Positions 8,190 to 16,754 of a stretch of DNA of 64,000 bases are shown piece by piece. The translations under genes were made by a program, and so were the position numbers. Positions within the stretch are counted from its first letter, which is position 1; each line of letters starts with the position of its first letter. The notes beneath the pieces were generated by a model. That model saw nothing but the letters and a program-made list of their open reading frames with translations, was not told the origin of the DNA and searched no databases. Source of the stretch: Heliorestis convoluta (lineage in GTDB: Bacteria > Bacillota > Desulfitobacteriia > Heliobacteriales > Heliobacteriaceae); NCBI RefSeq assembly GCF_009649955.1, contig NZ_CP045875.1:1469501-1533500 (forward strand). Reading direction: 5' to 3'.

Positions 8190-9032
8190 ATGAGTAACAG
8201 CACAAGCTTCAACAACGAGAGAACCTTCGGAGTAGAAATTGAATTTTTCGGAGTTCACTACAGCAAAGTTATCGAAGCCCTCACCAACAAAGGCATCAAC
8301 GTAAGACACGAATCATACAACCATGTAACAAGACGACACTGGAAACTGGTATATGATTCAAGCGTAACAAGAAGAGACACAGGCAATCATGGTGGAGGCC
8401 ACGAACTTGTATCACCCATCTTAAAAGGCCAAGAGGGATTGAAGGAACTGAGAATCGTAATGGAAGCCTTACAAGAAATCGGGGGGAAAGTAGACAAAAC
8501 TTGCGGAATCCATGTACACCACGATGCAGGCGATATGAAACTCGAAAACTTCAAGAACATCTACACCATGTATTACAAATTTGAGAAATGGATTGATACC
8601 CTCTTACCACCAAGCAGACGAGGAAACGGCAATACATACTGCAAATCCATCGAAAAATACAAAATGGAGGCCATAATCAATGCCAATAGCATGAACGACT
8701 TGCAGATGATACTTAACAGCCGATACCTAAAATTGAACATTCAATCCTACTGGACACATGGAACGCTAGAGTTCAGACAACATGGCGGATCGTTAGAACC
8801 TGAAAAAGTAACCAACTGGATCATCTTTAGCCAATCCATTGTAGAAAGATCAAAAGGCACCAAGGTTCGCCTTAGCCATGATAGAGATAGCGTAGACTTG
8901 GACAAGCAAGAAAGAAGATTTCGCAGAATGATCTTTGGCGACTACAAAGCCGGATGCCTCGACAATGAATACGGACAAGCCTTCCAGTACCAAGTAGAGC
9001 GGAGACAACACTTTTTAAGCCGGGTCGCATAA
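8190..9032 (+). CDS. amidoligase-family enzyme (Amidoligase_2, glutamine-synthetase-like fold)
   Basis: The 280-aa protein starts with the metal-binding strand FGVEIEF. It then shows GGGHELVSPIL (about 68-78), CGIHVHHDAG (about 103-112) and EFRQHGG (about 198-204), the motifs of the phage and plasmid amidoligase_2 family. These enzymes are predicted ATP-dependent carboxylate-amine ligases that add amino acids or peptides to an unknown target. The gene prefers AGA over CGN arginine codons, unlike its neighbours, which suggests separate acquisition. ATG 8190 follows GAGGGAGAG. A 5'-truncated, otherwise near-identical copy lies at 52552-52920. Confidence 0.85.
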   Translation: MSNSTSFNNERTFGVEIEFFGVHYSKVIEALTNKGINVRHESYNHVTRRHWKLVYDSSVTRRDTGNHGGGHELVSPILKGQEGLKELRIVMEALQEIGGKVDKTCGIHVHHDAGDMKLENFKNIYTMYYKFEKWIDTLLPPSRRGNGNTYCKSIEKYKMEAIINANSMNDLQMILNSRYLKLNIQSYWTHGTLEFRQHGGSLEPEKVTNWIIFSQSIVERSKGTKVRLSHDRDSVDLDKQERRFRRMIFGDYKAGCLDNEYGQAFQYQVERRQHFLSRVA

Positions 9033-9076
9033 AACCCGGCTTCTTCCCCCAATAAACAATCAAGGAGAAGGGTATA

Positions 9077-9355
9077 ATGGCTGTAACAATGATGGAGAGG
9101 TTGTATTCATTGCTAAGAGTCACCTTAAATGACGGAACGGTTCTGATCGGTTCAACCTATGAAGAGGTCGTGAAAAATCTCTGGCATGATTCTTGGGATG
9201 CAGCAACGACCGTAGAAGAATACATGGAAAAAGTGCAAAAGCGAGTAGTAATCCAAACTGGCGACTCTATCACTTTTCATGACCATGAATCTTTTATTAA
9301 AGAGCTTGCAAGAGTAAAACTGGTTACCACAATTGAAACCGATGTAGCACACTAG
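9077..9355 (+). CDS. conserved 92-aa protein of the amidoligase module
   Basis: I do not recognise the family. The protein is small, acidic and mixed alpha/beta, with a strand pair LLRVTLNDGTVLIGSTYEE at the N-terminus and a W-H-D-S-W-D segment near residue 34. It starts 44 bases after the amidoligase behind AAGGAGAAGG. A nearly identical intact copy at 52964-53242 follows the amidoligase remnant, so the two genes move together. It could be a substrate, adaptor or regulator of the amidoligase. Confidence 0.7.
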   Translation: MAVTMMERLYSLLRVTLNDGTVLIGSTYEEVVKNLWHDSWDAATTVEEYMEKVQKRVVIQTGDSITFHDHESFIKELARVKLVTTIETDVAH

Positions 9356-9385
9356 CAAATCCTTCTGGCGATAGATAAGCTTGCA

Positions 9386-9419
9386 GGGCATCGTGAATAA
9401 GCGATGCCTCTTTTTTTTA
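9386..9419 (+). terminator. intrinsic terminator
   Basis: GGCATCG pairs with CGATGCC and is followed by CTTTTTTTT. The same hairpin is kept in the decayed copy near 53273-53306. Confidence 0.85.
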
Positions 9420-9496
9420 TCTAAAACAGTTTACAAATAAAGTAAAAGGAGATATAACAGACCTAACCTAAGTACAAGCAGAAGGAGATGTTACAG

Positions 9497-9994
9497 TTGT
9501 TTTATAAAAAGATGAAAAAACGAACGACCCATTTACCACTTTTGTATTTTGCCTACGGCTCCAATCTGCACAAAGAACAGATGCAAATACGATGTCCTGA
9601 TAGCGTACCTCTTTGCAGAGCTACCGTTTATGACTACATCTTAACCTTTCGAGGCAATCGCAGAGGCGTTGGTGTAGCTGATATTATCCCAACGAACAAA
9701 AGCCAAGTGGAAGGGGCTTTATATCGGGTTTCCTTACGAGACTTACGAAACCTTGACCGATATGAAGGCTACCCTACTTTATATCGACGCTACCCCATTG
9801 AAGTGGAAACAGAAGATGGCATAAAAGAAGCCTTTGTCTATCGGATGAATGAAGAGTTTACTTTTGCTCCACCATATGAAAAATACTTTCATACCATAAG
9901 CGAAGGCTACGACCATTGGGGAATCAATGAAGAGGACTTATTAACAGCAAGACAAAAAGTAACCAACCTTATTCTTGGAAAAAAAGCAAACTAA
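9497..9994 (+). CDS. gamma-glutamylcyclotransferase / AIG2-like enzyme
   Basis: The protein has the signature LYFAYGSNLHKEQM near the N-terminus, a VEGALYRVS strand with the family glutamate, and LDRYEGYPTLYRR. Enzymes of this fold cyclise and release gamma-glutamyl groups from amines or peptides. I prefer TTG 9497, nine bases after AAGGAG, to ATG 9488, which has no room for a ribosome site. Beside an amidoligase it could remove or trim the gamma-glutamyl-type linkages that enzyme makes. Only its last codons survive in the copy near 53330. Confidence 0.85.
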   Translation: MFYKKMKKRTTHLPLLYFAYGSNLHKEQMQIRCPDSVPLCRATVYDYILTFRGNRRGVGVADIIPTNKSQVEGALYRVSLRDLRNLDRYEGYPTLYRRYPIEVETEDGIKEAFVYRMNEEFTFAPPYEKYFHTISEGYDHWGINEEDLLTARQKVTNLILGKKAN

Positions 9995-10015
9995 TCCACA
10001 AAGCGACAAAAAAGC

Positions 10016-10024
10016 TGTGGATAA
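10016..10024. promoter_or_regulatory. DnaA-box-like TGTGGATAA
   Basis: This is an exact reverse-strand match to TTATCCACA, upstream of the terminase. It is conserved in the decayed copy near 53419. A single box is weak evidence for function. Confidence 0.3.
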
Positions 10025-10047
10025 TGTGGACAATGTGAATAAATAAG

Positions 10048-10081
10048 AACGCTGCAGATTCAATTCTGTGGCGTTTTTTTA
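10048..10081 (+). terminator. intrinsic terminator before the packaging genes
   Basis: AACGC-(TG)-CAGA pairs with TCTG-(TG)-GCGTT, followed by seven Ts. A copy survives at about 53450-53482. Confidence 0.75.
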
Positions 10082-10182
10082 TGTTATCCCCATAAAGGGT
10101 TTGCTCTATAAAACGGTGGCCACAGCTGGGCATAGGAAGGCCAACGTGGGGAAGGTACGTCGTACAGATGGAGGTGTTTTGA

Positions 10183-11883
10183 ATCAATACAGAAGAAAGA
10201 AAAGAACGGATTCTCCGATTGGAAGAACGATGTCGACTGATTGGATCGGTTCAAGACCAATATGGCTTAGATAAAAAAATGCAAGACCAGTACATTGCTG
10301 ATATGAAGGAGCTTTTTCGCTTACGACGAATTGAACGAGCCGAATCAGATGTACTGTCTTTTATCTATGAATACTTTTCTGACGACTTAAACCCTGAAAA
10401 CGACCAAAACCTCATTCCTGCCGGAACATCTTATGAGCAAGCACCAAAATTTCACCAAGAACTTTGTAACCTTCTTCGTACCGTTTCTATTGATAACCCT
10501 ACAGCAAGAATTGCATGGGCAGCACCAAGGGGCCACGCCAAATCTGCCTATCTATCGAACTGTTTTCCTATACACCAGATTGTATTCAACAAACGAAAGT
10601 ACATCTTGATTATTTCAGAAACCGATTCCATGGCAAAGAAGTTCATCGAGTGGATATCGTTGCAACTTAAATTCAATCAAAAGCTACGAGCCGACTTTGG
10701 TGAGATTCTTTCGGAAAGAAAGTCGATGAACGAACGAGATAACCAAGAGGCTTTCCTAACGAGAAACGGTATTTTAGTTGAAGCAGCATCTATGGGCAAA
10801 CAGCTTCGTGGTAAAAGAAACGGCTCTTACCGGCCCGACCTCGTTATCCTTGACGATCTAGAATCAGCAAAAAACACGAACACGCCAGAGCTGCGAGATA
10901 AAAACCTTCACTGGTTTAACTCCGTCATTATGCCGATTGGCGATCCAGCCAAGACAGCTTTTATCTACATGGGGACGATTGTTCATCCTAGAGGCTTGTT
11001 GCCGACGGTTTTACAGAGAGCAGATTTTGAATCTCGTATCTATTCAGCCATTGTTTCTTATCCTGAGAAAGAAGATTTGTGGGAGCAATTTGAAACGATC
11101 TGTCGTAATCCAGAGAAAGAAAATCGTCTGGAAGAAGCGATGAATTTTTATAAAACCAATCAAAGTGAAATGGATCAAGGCGTCGAGGTCTTATGGCCCG
11201 GACGCTTTTCTTATGCCCGTTTGATGACAGAAAAGATCAATATCGGCTCAAGAGCCTTTGGTTCAGAGTTTCTCAACAATCCAGTAGACGAAGAAAGCCA
11301 GATCTTTAAGCCCAGTATGTTTACCTTTTTCGATTATGGCGATCTAAAAAATGACCAAGGTAGACCTTTACCTCTTGATTACTTCGGAGCTTGGGATATA
11401 GCGATGGGTAAGTCCAACCGAAGTGACTACAATGCCATCGTTACCATCGCTAGAGATCGTAAAACAGGCATCTTATATGTCGTTGATAGCTGGGCCAAAA
11501 AGTGTCCTGCCCATGAAGCCCTAAACGTCTTGGTTGATAAAGTAAAAAAGTATCATCATAGAGTCTTTGCCATAGAAACAGTACAAGCTCAATTTGATTT
11601 TTTCCGTCAAGCAAGAGAACGACTGGCCAGTGAAGGTGTCTATACGACCAAGCTCAAAGCCGTAACGAGCCGAACGAAAAAAGAAGAACGGATTGAGTCC
11701 CTAGAACCTGTTATCGAGCAAGGCATCTTACGTTTTATGAGACACCAACGACTGCTTTTAGAAATGCTAGAGCAATTCCCCAACCACGACCACGATGATT
11801 TGCCTGATGCTTTGCAGATGGCGGTTGAACTTTGTGGCAACGGTCGACGAAGAACCTTCCATAAAAAACCCCTTGGCTTGTAA
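10183..11883 (+). CDS. terL: phage terminase large subunit, probable ATC start
   Basis: The protein has an ATPase half with Walker-A-like PRGHAKSAYLSN and Walker B LVILDDLE. The RNase-H-like nuclease half begins GAWDIAMGKSNRSDYNA and ends with the acidic DLPDALQMAVEL. It cuts and pumps phage DNA into proheads. The frame is open from 10183 and reads I-N-T-E-E-R-K-E-R-I-L-R-L-E-E-R before the first canonical codon, TTG 10219, which has no ribosome site. GGAGG (10170-10174) lies 8 bases before ATC 10183, so ATC may be the start. A decayed second copy lies at 53538-53965. Confidence 0.93.
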   Translation: MNTEERKERILRLEERCRLIGSVQDQYGLDKKMQDQYIADMKELFRLRRIERAESDVLSFIYEYFSDDLNPENDQNLIPAGTSYEQAPKFHQELCNLLRTVSIDNPTARIAWAAPRGHAKSAYLSNCFPIHQIVFNKRKYILIISETDSMAKKFIEWISLQLKFNQKLRADFGEILSERKSMNERDNQEAFLTRNGILVEAASMGKQLRGKRNGSYRPDLVILDDLESAKNTNTPELRDKNLHWFNSVIMPIGDPAKTAFIYMGTIVHPRGLLPTVLQRADFESRIYSAIVSYPEKEDLWEQFETICRNPEKENRLEEAMNFYKTNQSEMDQGVEVLWPGRFSYARLMTEKINIGSRAFGSEFLNNPVDEESQIFKPSMFTFFDYGDLKNDQGRPLPLDYFGAWDIAMGKSNRSDYNAIVTIARDRKTGILYVVDSWAKKCPAHEALNVLVDKVKKYHHRVFAIETVQAQFDFFRQARERLASEGVYTTKLKAVTSRTKKEERIESLEPVIEQGILRFMRHQRLLLEMLEQFPNHDHDDLPDALQMAVELCGNGRRRTFHKKPLGL

Positions 11884-11943
11884 AAGAAAAGTGTAGTGAT
11901 TCTAGGTAATCGAAGTTGGCTTAGGGAAGGAAGTGAGTTTTCT

Positions 11944-13401
11944 TTGTTTACGATAGGCAGCCATTATCCAGATCGTGCCCATAGAGAACGGATTAAACGA
12001 TACAGGGAAAACAAAAAGCTCTTTTTAGGGCAGCATTATGAAATTTTTCAGCGAGTACAACATCGCTTATCGAGCCGACAAAGTGAGGTTCTTTATATCT
12101 CAACCAACTTGCCCGGTGTGATTTGCAAAAAATCAGCCGACTTTCTCTTTGGCGAAAGACCAACCTTTACAGCCGGAAAAAGCGATAACTCCAATGAACA
12201 AAAAGCCATAGAACGGTTCATCGACAATAACGATTTGCACATCACCAACTATGAAAGTGCCTTATCGAACGCGTACAGAGGCGATTCCTTCTACAAGATT
12301 CGTTACGGTCAAGAATACGAAGGAGCTGTAGATAAAACCTTAGATCCTTTTCGAGTAATTATTGAAAGCCAGAACCCAGAGTACGTTTTCCCAGAAACAG
12401 CACTAGGCGATACCAATAAGACGGTTGCTTATCATATTGCTTACCCTGTATTGGTCAAACACAGCGATAACGAAGAATGGATTCTAAACGTAGAAAGCCA
12501 CTACCCAGGTCGGATTCAATACAGGAAGTATCGTATGAATCCAATCGTCGTGACCGTAGACAATGAAATCAACGAATGGCAGATTTACGCTGAAATCCTA
12601 GCAGAAAGAAAAGAAGTAGCAACAAGTGTACCTTTTCCCTTGATCGTTCATGTACCCAACTACGCCACCGACGATAGCTGGGAAGGTATCGACGATGTAA
12701 GCGAACACAAACCTCTATTTGATGAAATCAATCATCGACTCTCTCAAATTGCTTCCATCTTGGACAAACATGCCGACCCAGCCATGGCTGTTCCAGCAGG
12801 CACGTTGGGTGAAGATGAACGAGGCAATCCCATCTTTCGAGTCGGTATTGATAAAGTCTTTGAAGTGATGGGTAAAGATGAAGTGATTCCTCAATACATC
12901 ACGTGGGATGGTCAACTGCAAGCTGCCTTTACAGAGCTAGAACATTTAATCAAGATGCTTTTAATCAATGCAGAAATACCGGAAATCGCTTTGGGTGTAG
13001 GTGATGCCGGAACCAGTGGTGCTTCTGGTTTGGCGATCAAATGGAGACTTAACTCAATCCTTGCAAAAATCAACAGGAAACGACAGTATTACGACAAAGC
13101 CTTAAAGCGAGTATTGTTGTTAGCTCAATTGCTAGAAAAAGCTCGCCAAGGAAAAGTAGACTACGAAGTTACCGTCCCAAAAGTGAAGTTCAAAGACGGT
13201 TTACCGGACGATGAACTAGAGCTTGCTAACATCATGTCGATTCGAACCAGTGGTAAGCCAACAATCTCTCAAAAAGCAGCTATGATGTGGTTAGATGATT
13301 TAACAGAAGAACAAGCCGAGGCTGAGTTGGCTCGTATGAAAACGGAAGAAGAATCAGCAGACCCTTCCATCTTTCAAGAAGCAGAAGAAGGTGAGGAATA
13401 A
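11944..13401 (+). CDS. phage portal protein, SPP1 gp6-like
   Basis: This protein of about 485 aa follows the terminase. It has the portal-family pattern: an N-terminal YRENKKLFLGQHYEIF, then LPGVICKKSADFLFGERPTF, and an acidic C-terminus. It forms the dodecameric vertex through which DNA enters and leaves. The frame is open from GTG 11896, but TTG 11944 lies behind AAGGAAGTGA, a near-perfect ribosome site, so I use it. Its stop overlaps the next ATG. A fragment of this gene is fused to terminase remnants at 53966-54219. Confidence 0.88.
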   Translation: MFTIGSHYPDRAHRERIKRYRENKKLFLGQHYEIFQRVQHRLSSRQSEVLYISTNLPGVICKKSADFLFGERPTFTAGKSDNSNEQKAIERFIDNNDLHITNYESALSNAYRGDSFYKIRYGQEYEGAVDKTLDPFRVIIESQNPEYVFPETALGDTNKTVAYHIAYPVLVKHSDNEEWILNVESHYPGRIQYRKYRMNPIVVTVDNEINEWQIYAEILAERKEVATSVPFPLIVHVPNYATDDSWEGIDDVSEHKPLFDEINHRLSQIASILDKHADPAMAVPAGTLGEDERGNPIFRVGIDKVFEVMGKDEVIPQYITWDGQLQAAFTELEHLIKMLLINAEIPEIALGVGDAGTSGASGLAIKWRLNSILAKINRKRQYYDKALKRVLLLAQLLEKARQGKVDYEVTVPKVKFKDGLPDDELELANIMSIRTSGKPTISQKAAMMWLDDLTEEQAEAELARMKTEEESADPSIFQEAEEGEE

Positions 13402-14306
13402 TGCCCCACCTTCCAAGCCCCAACTATGAAAGAGATGTAAACCGACTTATAAGTTACTACAAAAAAGCCTTTCTTGTAGTAAGCCAGCAACTGCGAGTGA
13501 TCCCTCAACTTCGTACCATCGAAAAAGCACAGGCCGAAGCTTTGTTAGGTCAAATTATGTTTACCCTTCGAGAACTCGATAACTCTACAAAGAATTGGTC
13601 AGATGACGTAATCAGAAAAACCTTCACAGAAGCCCAAGCAAGAACTGTACTTACACTTGGAGCTGCTTCCACCTTATCGGAGGCAGCTTCTTCTGTTTCT
13701 TTTTCGCTACTCGCCCGTGAACGAGTGGAAGCTCTTATCAACGATACTTACAGCGATCTTTTAATGGCTACGCAGAATACGGAAAGAAAAGTAAAAAGGC
13801 TTGTAAGGAACACCGTTGGCGAAGCAATGAGGATGAAAGCCATCGAGCAACTTGGTCGCAGAACCACGAAAAAAGCCATTGTTGCAGAGCTTACCCTGCA
13901 AGGTTTATCAAGGCAACTTCAAAGTGATGCTTGGGTAGGTATTGTAGACAAAGCAGGCCGACGATGGAAGTTGTCGACCTATGCAGAGATGGTGGTTCGA
14001 ACGAAGTTGACACAAGCACATATTGAAGGCGTTCGTGTTGAAACATTGGAACGTGGTGTAGACCTTGCTGTTATATCATCCCATGGAGCAAAAGATGCTT
14101 GTAGCTCTTATGAAGGCATGATTATTTCACTCCATGGATTAACAAAAGGCTATCTTACTTATGAGGAAGTAAGGGCCACAGGCAAGATTTTTCATCCCAA
14201 TTGCCAGCACCACGTAAGCCCTGTAAGAGATGTGAATTTACTGCCTTCTACTCTGCGAGACAAACATGAAGAGAAAAGAAAGCAGTTACAACAAAGGAGG
14301 AACTAA
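13401..14306 (+). CDS. phage minor capsid / head morphogenesis protein
   Basis: The 301-aa protein has a helical N-terminus and a C-terminal domain with TKLTQAHIEGVRVETLERG, SSHGAKDACSSYEG and FHPNCQHHVSPV. This is the HPNC-H signature of phage minor capsid protein 2, the SPP1 gp7/MuF-like group. Position between portal and scaffold fits. Its ATG overlaps the portal stop, so the two are translationally coupled. Confidence 0.85.
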   Translation: MPHLPSPNYERDVNRLISYYKKAFLVVSQQLRVIPQLRTIEKAQAEALLGQIMFTLRELDNSTKNWSDDVIRKTFTEAQARTVLTLGAASTLSEAASSVSFSLLARERVEALINDTYSDLLMATQNTERKVKRLVRNTVGEAMRMKAIEQLGRRTTKKAIVAELTLQGLSRQLQSDAWVGIVDKAGRRWKLSTYAEMVVRTKLTQAHIEGVRVETLERGVDLAVISSHGAKDACSSYEGMIISLHGLTKGYLTYEEVRATGKIFHPNCQHHVSPVRDVNLLPSTLRDKHEEKRKQLQQRRN

Positions 14307-14308
14307 CT

Positions 14309-14845
14309 TTGGCTGATACAGTACAAGAAACAAATCAAGAGCAGCAAACAAAACAAGAAACGCAAACGGTAACAAAAGACACTTTAATCCCCAAAGAACA
14401 GTTCGAAGAAATCCACAGCAAATATGAAGAAGCTCAAAAGCAACTGCAACAACTGCTTACAGAAAAAGAAAATGCCGATAAAAAAGCAAAAGAAGAACAA
14501 GGCAAATTCGAGGAGCTTTATAAAACGACGGCAACAGAATTAAACAAAGCCAAGGAAGGATATACAACTACGAACAATCGTGTACAACAGTTAGAGCAAG
14601 CAATCCAAGGCTTAATCGATACAAAGCTACAAGGCATTCCCGAAGATTACCATGACCTGATTCCAACCAACCTCACACCGGAAGCTCGCCTTAACTGGCT
14701 GACCAATGCCGAAAACAAAGGACTTTTCAAAACACAAAAAGATGAACCTCTGGGCCAACCGACGAACCCCGGCAAAACCGAAACAACAGACTTAAACTCG
14801 TTAAGCCCTATGCAACTCATACGAATGGGCTATGCACAAAAGTAG
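14309..14845 (+). CDS. capsid scaffolding protein
   Basis: The 178-aa protein is highly charged and rich in Q, E and K. It is almost entirely coiled coil (residues 25-110) and ends with LSPMQLIRMGYAQK, a typical capsid-binding helix of gp20/DUF4355 scaffolds. TTG 14309 follows AAAGGAGG. The major capsid gene follows after a terminator hairpin. Confidence 0.85.
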   Translation: MADTVQETNQEQQTKQETQTVTKDTLIPKEQFEEIHSKYEEAQKQLQQLLTEKENADKKAKEEQGKFEELYKTTATELNKAKEGYTTTNNRVQQLEQAIQGLIDTKLQGIPEDYHDLIPTNLTPEARLNWLTNAENKGLFKTQKDEPLGQPTNPGKTETTDLNSLSPMQLIRMGYAQK

Positions 14846-14876
14846 CGTGACCTTTCAATAAGGTGACGCTTTTTTA
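14845..14876 (+). terminator. hairpin between scaffold and capsid genes
   Basis: GCGTGACCTT pairs with AAGGTGACGC (one mismatch), followed by TTTTTTATTT. Partial readthrough is likely because the downstream genes belong to the same late unit. Confidence 0.7.
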
Positions 14877-14914
14877 TTTCCCTACAATAACAGCACGATT
14901 GAAGGAGGAACAAC

Positions 14915-15829
14915 ATGGCTTTAACTCTTACAGAAGCGTCAAAACTCTCGACAGACACATTGCAAAAAGGTGTCATTGAAACTTTCGCACGAAGTTCTGC
15001 TGTCTTAGAACTGCTCCCCTTTATGGAGATCGCAGGTAACTCCTATCGCTACAACCAAGAACATATCTTGCCTGGTATCGCTTTTCGGGGTGTCAACGAA
15101 GGGTATGTAGAATCTTGTGGTGTTGTCAATCAACTATCAGAAGGCTTGTATATCCTCGGTGGTGACGTAGATATTGATAAGTTTTTGATCCAGACTCGTG
15201 GCAACGTCAATGATATCCGAACTGTCCACACATCCATGAAAGCCAAAGCACTCGCCTTAGAATGGACACGTGCTTTCTTTAAGGGAGATATGGCTGCTGG
15301 ACAGCAATTCGATGGTTTGCAAAAACGACTTACAGGCAATCAGGTTATTGACGGACTTGTTGAACCTATTACCACAACCATGCTCGATGAATTGATTGAC
15401 ACTGTAGAAGGCGAACCAGACGTTTTACTGATGTCCAAAGCGATGCGACGACAAGTGAAAGCCGTCTTGAAAAAATCGAAGCACTATATTGAAAGTGGAG
15501 AAGATTCTTTCGGTCGACCTGTAAACCTCTACGCCGGTATTCCGATTCGAACGATTGAAACAGATGGTGCTGGTCAAGAGATTTTAGGATTTAACGAAAT
15601 TGGTAACACAGCTTCTATCTATGCTGTAAAGTTTGGATCAGAGCAGTACACATCGGGCTTACGAAATGGTGGGGTACAAGTTCGTGACCTTGGTGAGATT
15701 GACGAAAAACCAGTATTCCGAACTCGAATTGAGTTCTACTGTGGTATGGCTGTGTTCCATCCACGAGCAGCAGCTCGGCTATCAAATCTTCGTAGAATGA
15801 CACCTGACGAAATGAAAGAAGAAAAGTAA
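14915..15829 (+). CDS. major capsid protein
   Basis: The 304-aa protein begins MALTLTEASKLSTDTLQKGVIETF and has the HK97-fold pattern of phage capsid proteins in its class (LPFMEIAGNSYRYN, DVDIDKFLIQTRGN, QFDGLQKRL, AMVFHPRAA-like end). The ATG follows GGAGGAACAAC. It forms the icosahedral shell. Position after the scaffold supports the call. Confidence 0.88.
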   Translation: MALTLTEASKLSTDTLQKGVIETFARSSAVLELLPFMEIAGNSYRYNQEHILPGIAFRGVNEGYVESCGVVNQLSEGLYILGGDVDIDKFLIQTRGNVNDIRTVHTSMKAKALALEWTRAFFKGDMAAGQQFDGLQKRLTGNQVIDGLVEPITTTMLDELIDTVEGEPDVLLMSKAMRRQVKAVLKKSKHYIESGEDSFGRPVNLYAGIPIRTIETDGAGQEILGFNEIGNTASIYAVKFGSEQYTSGLRNGGVQVRDLGEIDEKPVFRTRIEFYCGMAVFHPRAAARLSNLRRMTPDEMKEEK

Positions 15830-15838
15830 AAATCAACA

Positions 15839-15880
15839 GTGGCAGGGAGAGCTTTCTCCTTGTCACTTTATTTTTTTAAT
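15839..15880 (+). terminator. hairpin after the major capsid gene
   Basis: GTGGCAGGGAGA pairs with TCTCCTTGTCAC and is followed by TTTATTTTTTT. Confidence 0.75.
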
Positions 15881-15896
15881 TAAAGGAGGAATCGCC

Positions 15897-16084
15897 ATGG
15901 CCTATCTGATTACTACCAAAAACAAACTTTATAACGGTGCAACCGAAGGTGTTCTCTTTAATCAAGCAAAGCCATCGTAGAAGATGAACGGATCAAAGAT
16001 ATTTTAGTTATCAACTACGGTTATGAAGCCACAGTGATTGTTGATAAAGGTGAAGAAAAGAAAACAAAAACACCTCAAAAGTGA
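15897..16084 (+). pseudogene. small head protein gene with a one-base frameshift
   Basis: ATG 15897, behind AAAGGAGG, reads MAYLITTKNKLYNGATEGVL then FNQ and soon hits TAG at 15978. Shifting back by one base near 15965 continues S-K-A-I-V-E-D-E-R-I-K-D-I-L and ends at TGA 16082, giving about 62 aa. The composite resembles the small proteins often found between capsid and connector genes. One lost base, a sequencing error or a real frameshift would all explain it. There is no classic slippery heptamer at the site. Confidence 0.65.
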
Positions 16085-16095
16085 GGTGAATCATT

Positions 16096-16443
16096 TTGAC
16101 CTATGATGTAGTAGAGGCAGACCGTTATTTTACTGAACAAGTTCTTCATAACGAAGAATGGTTTGCTGTTACTCTAGAAATTCGCCAAAGAGCCTTACAA
16201 AATGCAGCCAATCAGCTTTACCGATCTTTTCGTCGTTATCACCGAGAACAACGACCTCTCCCCATCGAGGCCATCTACGAACAAGCCCTCTGGCTTCTAC
16301 GAATGGACGAAACGATTCGCAAATCAGAACAAGGCGTAAAAACCGTCTCTGTTAGTGGCCTTAGCATTTCCATGGATAAAGCAAAAGCCATTTCTCCTGA
16401 TGTCTTCGCTATCATAGGGCGAAAAGTAGGGAGGTATATCTAA
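16096..16443 (+). CDS. head-tail connector protein
   Basis: The 115-aa helical protein reads MTYDVVEADRYFTEQVLHNEE, with repeated short helices and an R-x-L-Q-N-A-A-N-Q-L-Y-R core. This is the pattern of gp15/gp6-type adaptors that sit below the portal. TTG follows GAGGTGA. It begins a tight run of connector and tail genes that overlap by one base. Confidence 0.75.
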   Translation: MTYDVVEADRYFTEQVLHNEEWFAVTLEIRQRALQNAANQLYRSFRRYHREQRPLPIEAIYEQALWLLRMDETIRKSEQGVKTVSVSGLSISMDKAKAISPDVFAIIGRKVGRYI

Positions 16444-16754
16444 TGATTCCATTAAAACAAACGGTCAAAGTACGGCAAGCTGGACGATTGGATAGTTGGG
16501 GCATTGCAGAATTAGATCAAATTACATCATACTTCTGCCGAATTGACGAAGCCTTCAAAGTTGTAAAAGACAGTAACGGTAAAGAAGTGATTTCACAAGC
16601 TACCGTTTTAATCAAAGGTTTGGCTTCTATCAGTATGGACGATCAGATTGAATGGCGAGACGAACTTCACAGAAAGCACAGCAAAAGGCCCATTTCAATC
16701 TCAGTGATACGAGACTTTAGTGGCAAACCTCTCTTCACCAAGGTGTCTTTGTAA
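16443..16754 (+). CDS. head closure / head-tail joining protein
   Basis: The 103-aa beta-rich protein overlaps its neighbours by one base on each side. Strands such as ATVLIKGLASISMDDQIEW and PISISVIRDF fit the small beta-barrel head-completion stoppers of siphoviruses. The call is by position and fold pattern. Confidence 0.65.
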   Translation: MIPLKQTVKVRQAGRLDSWGIAELDQITSYFCRIDEAFKVVKDSNGKEVISQATVLIKGLASISMDDQIEWRDELHRKHSKRPISISVIRDFSGKPLFTKVSL

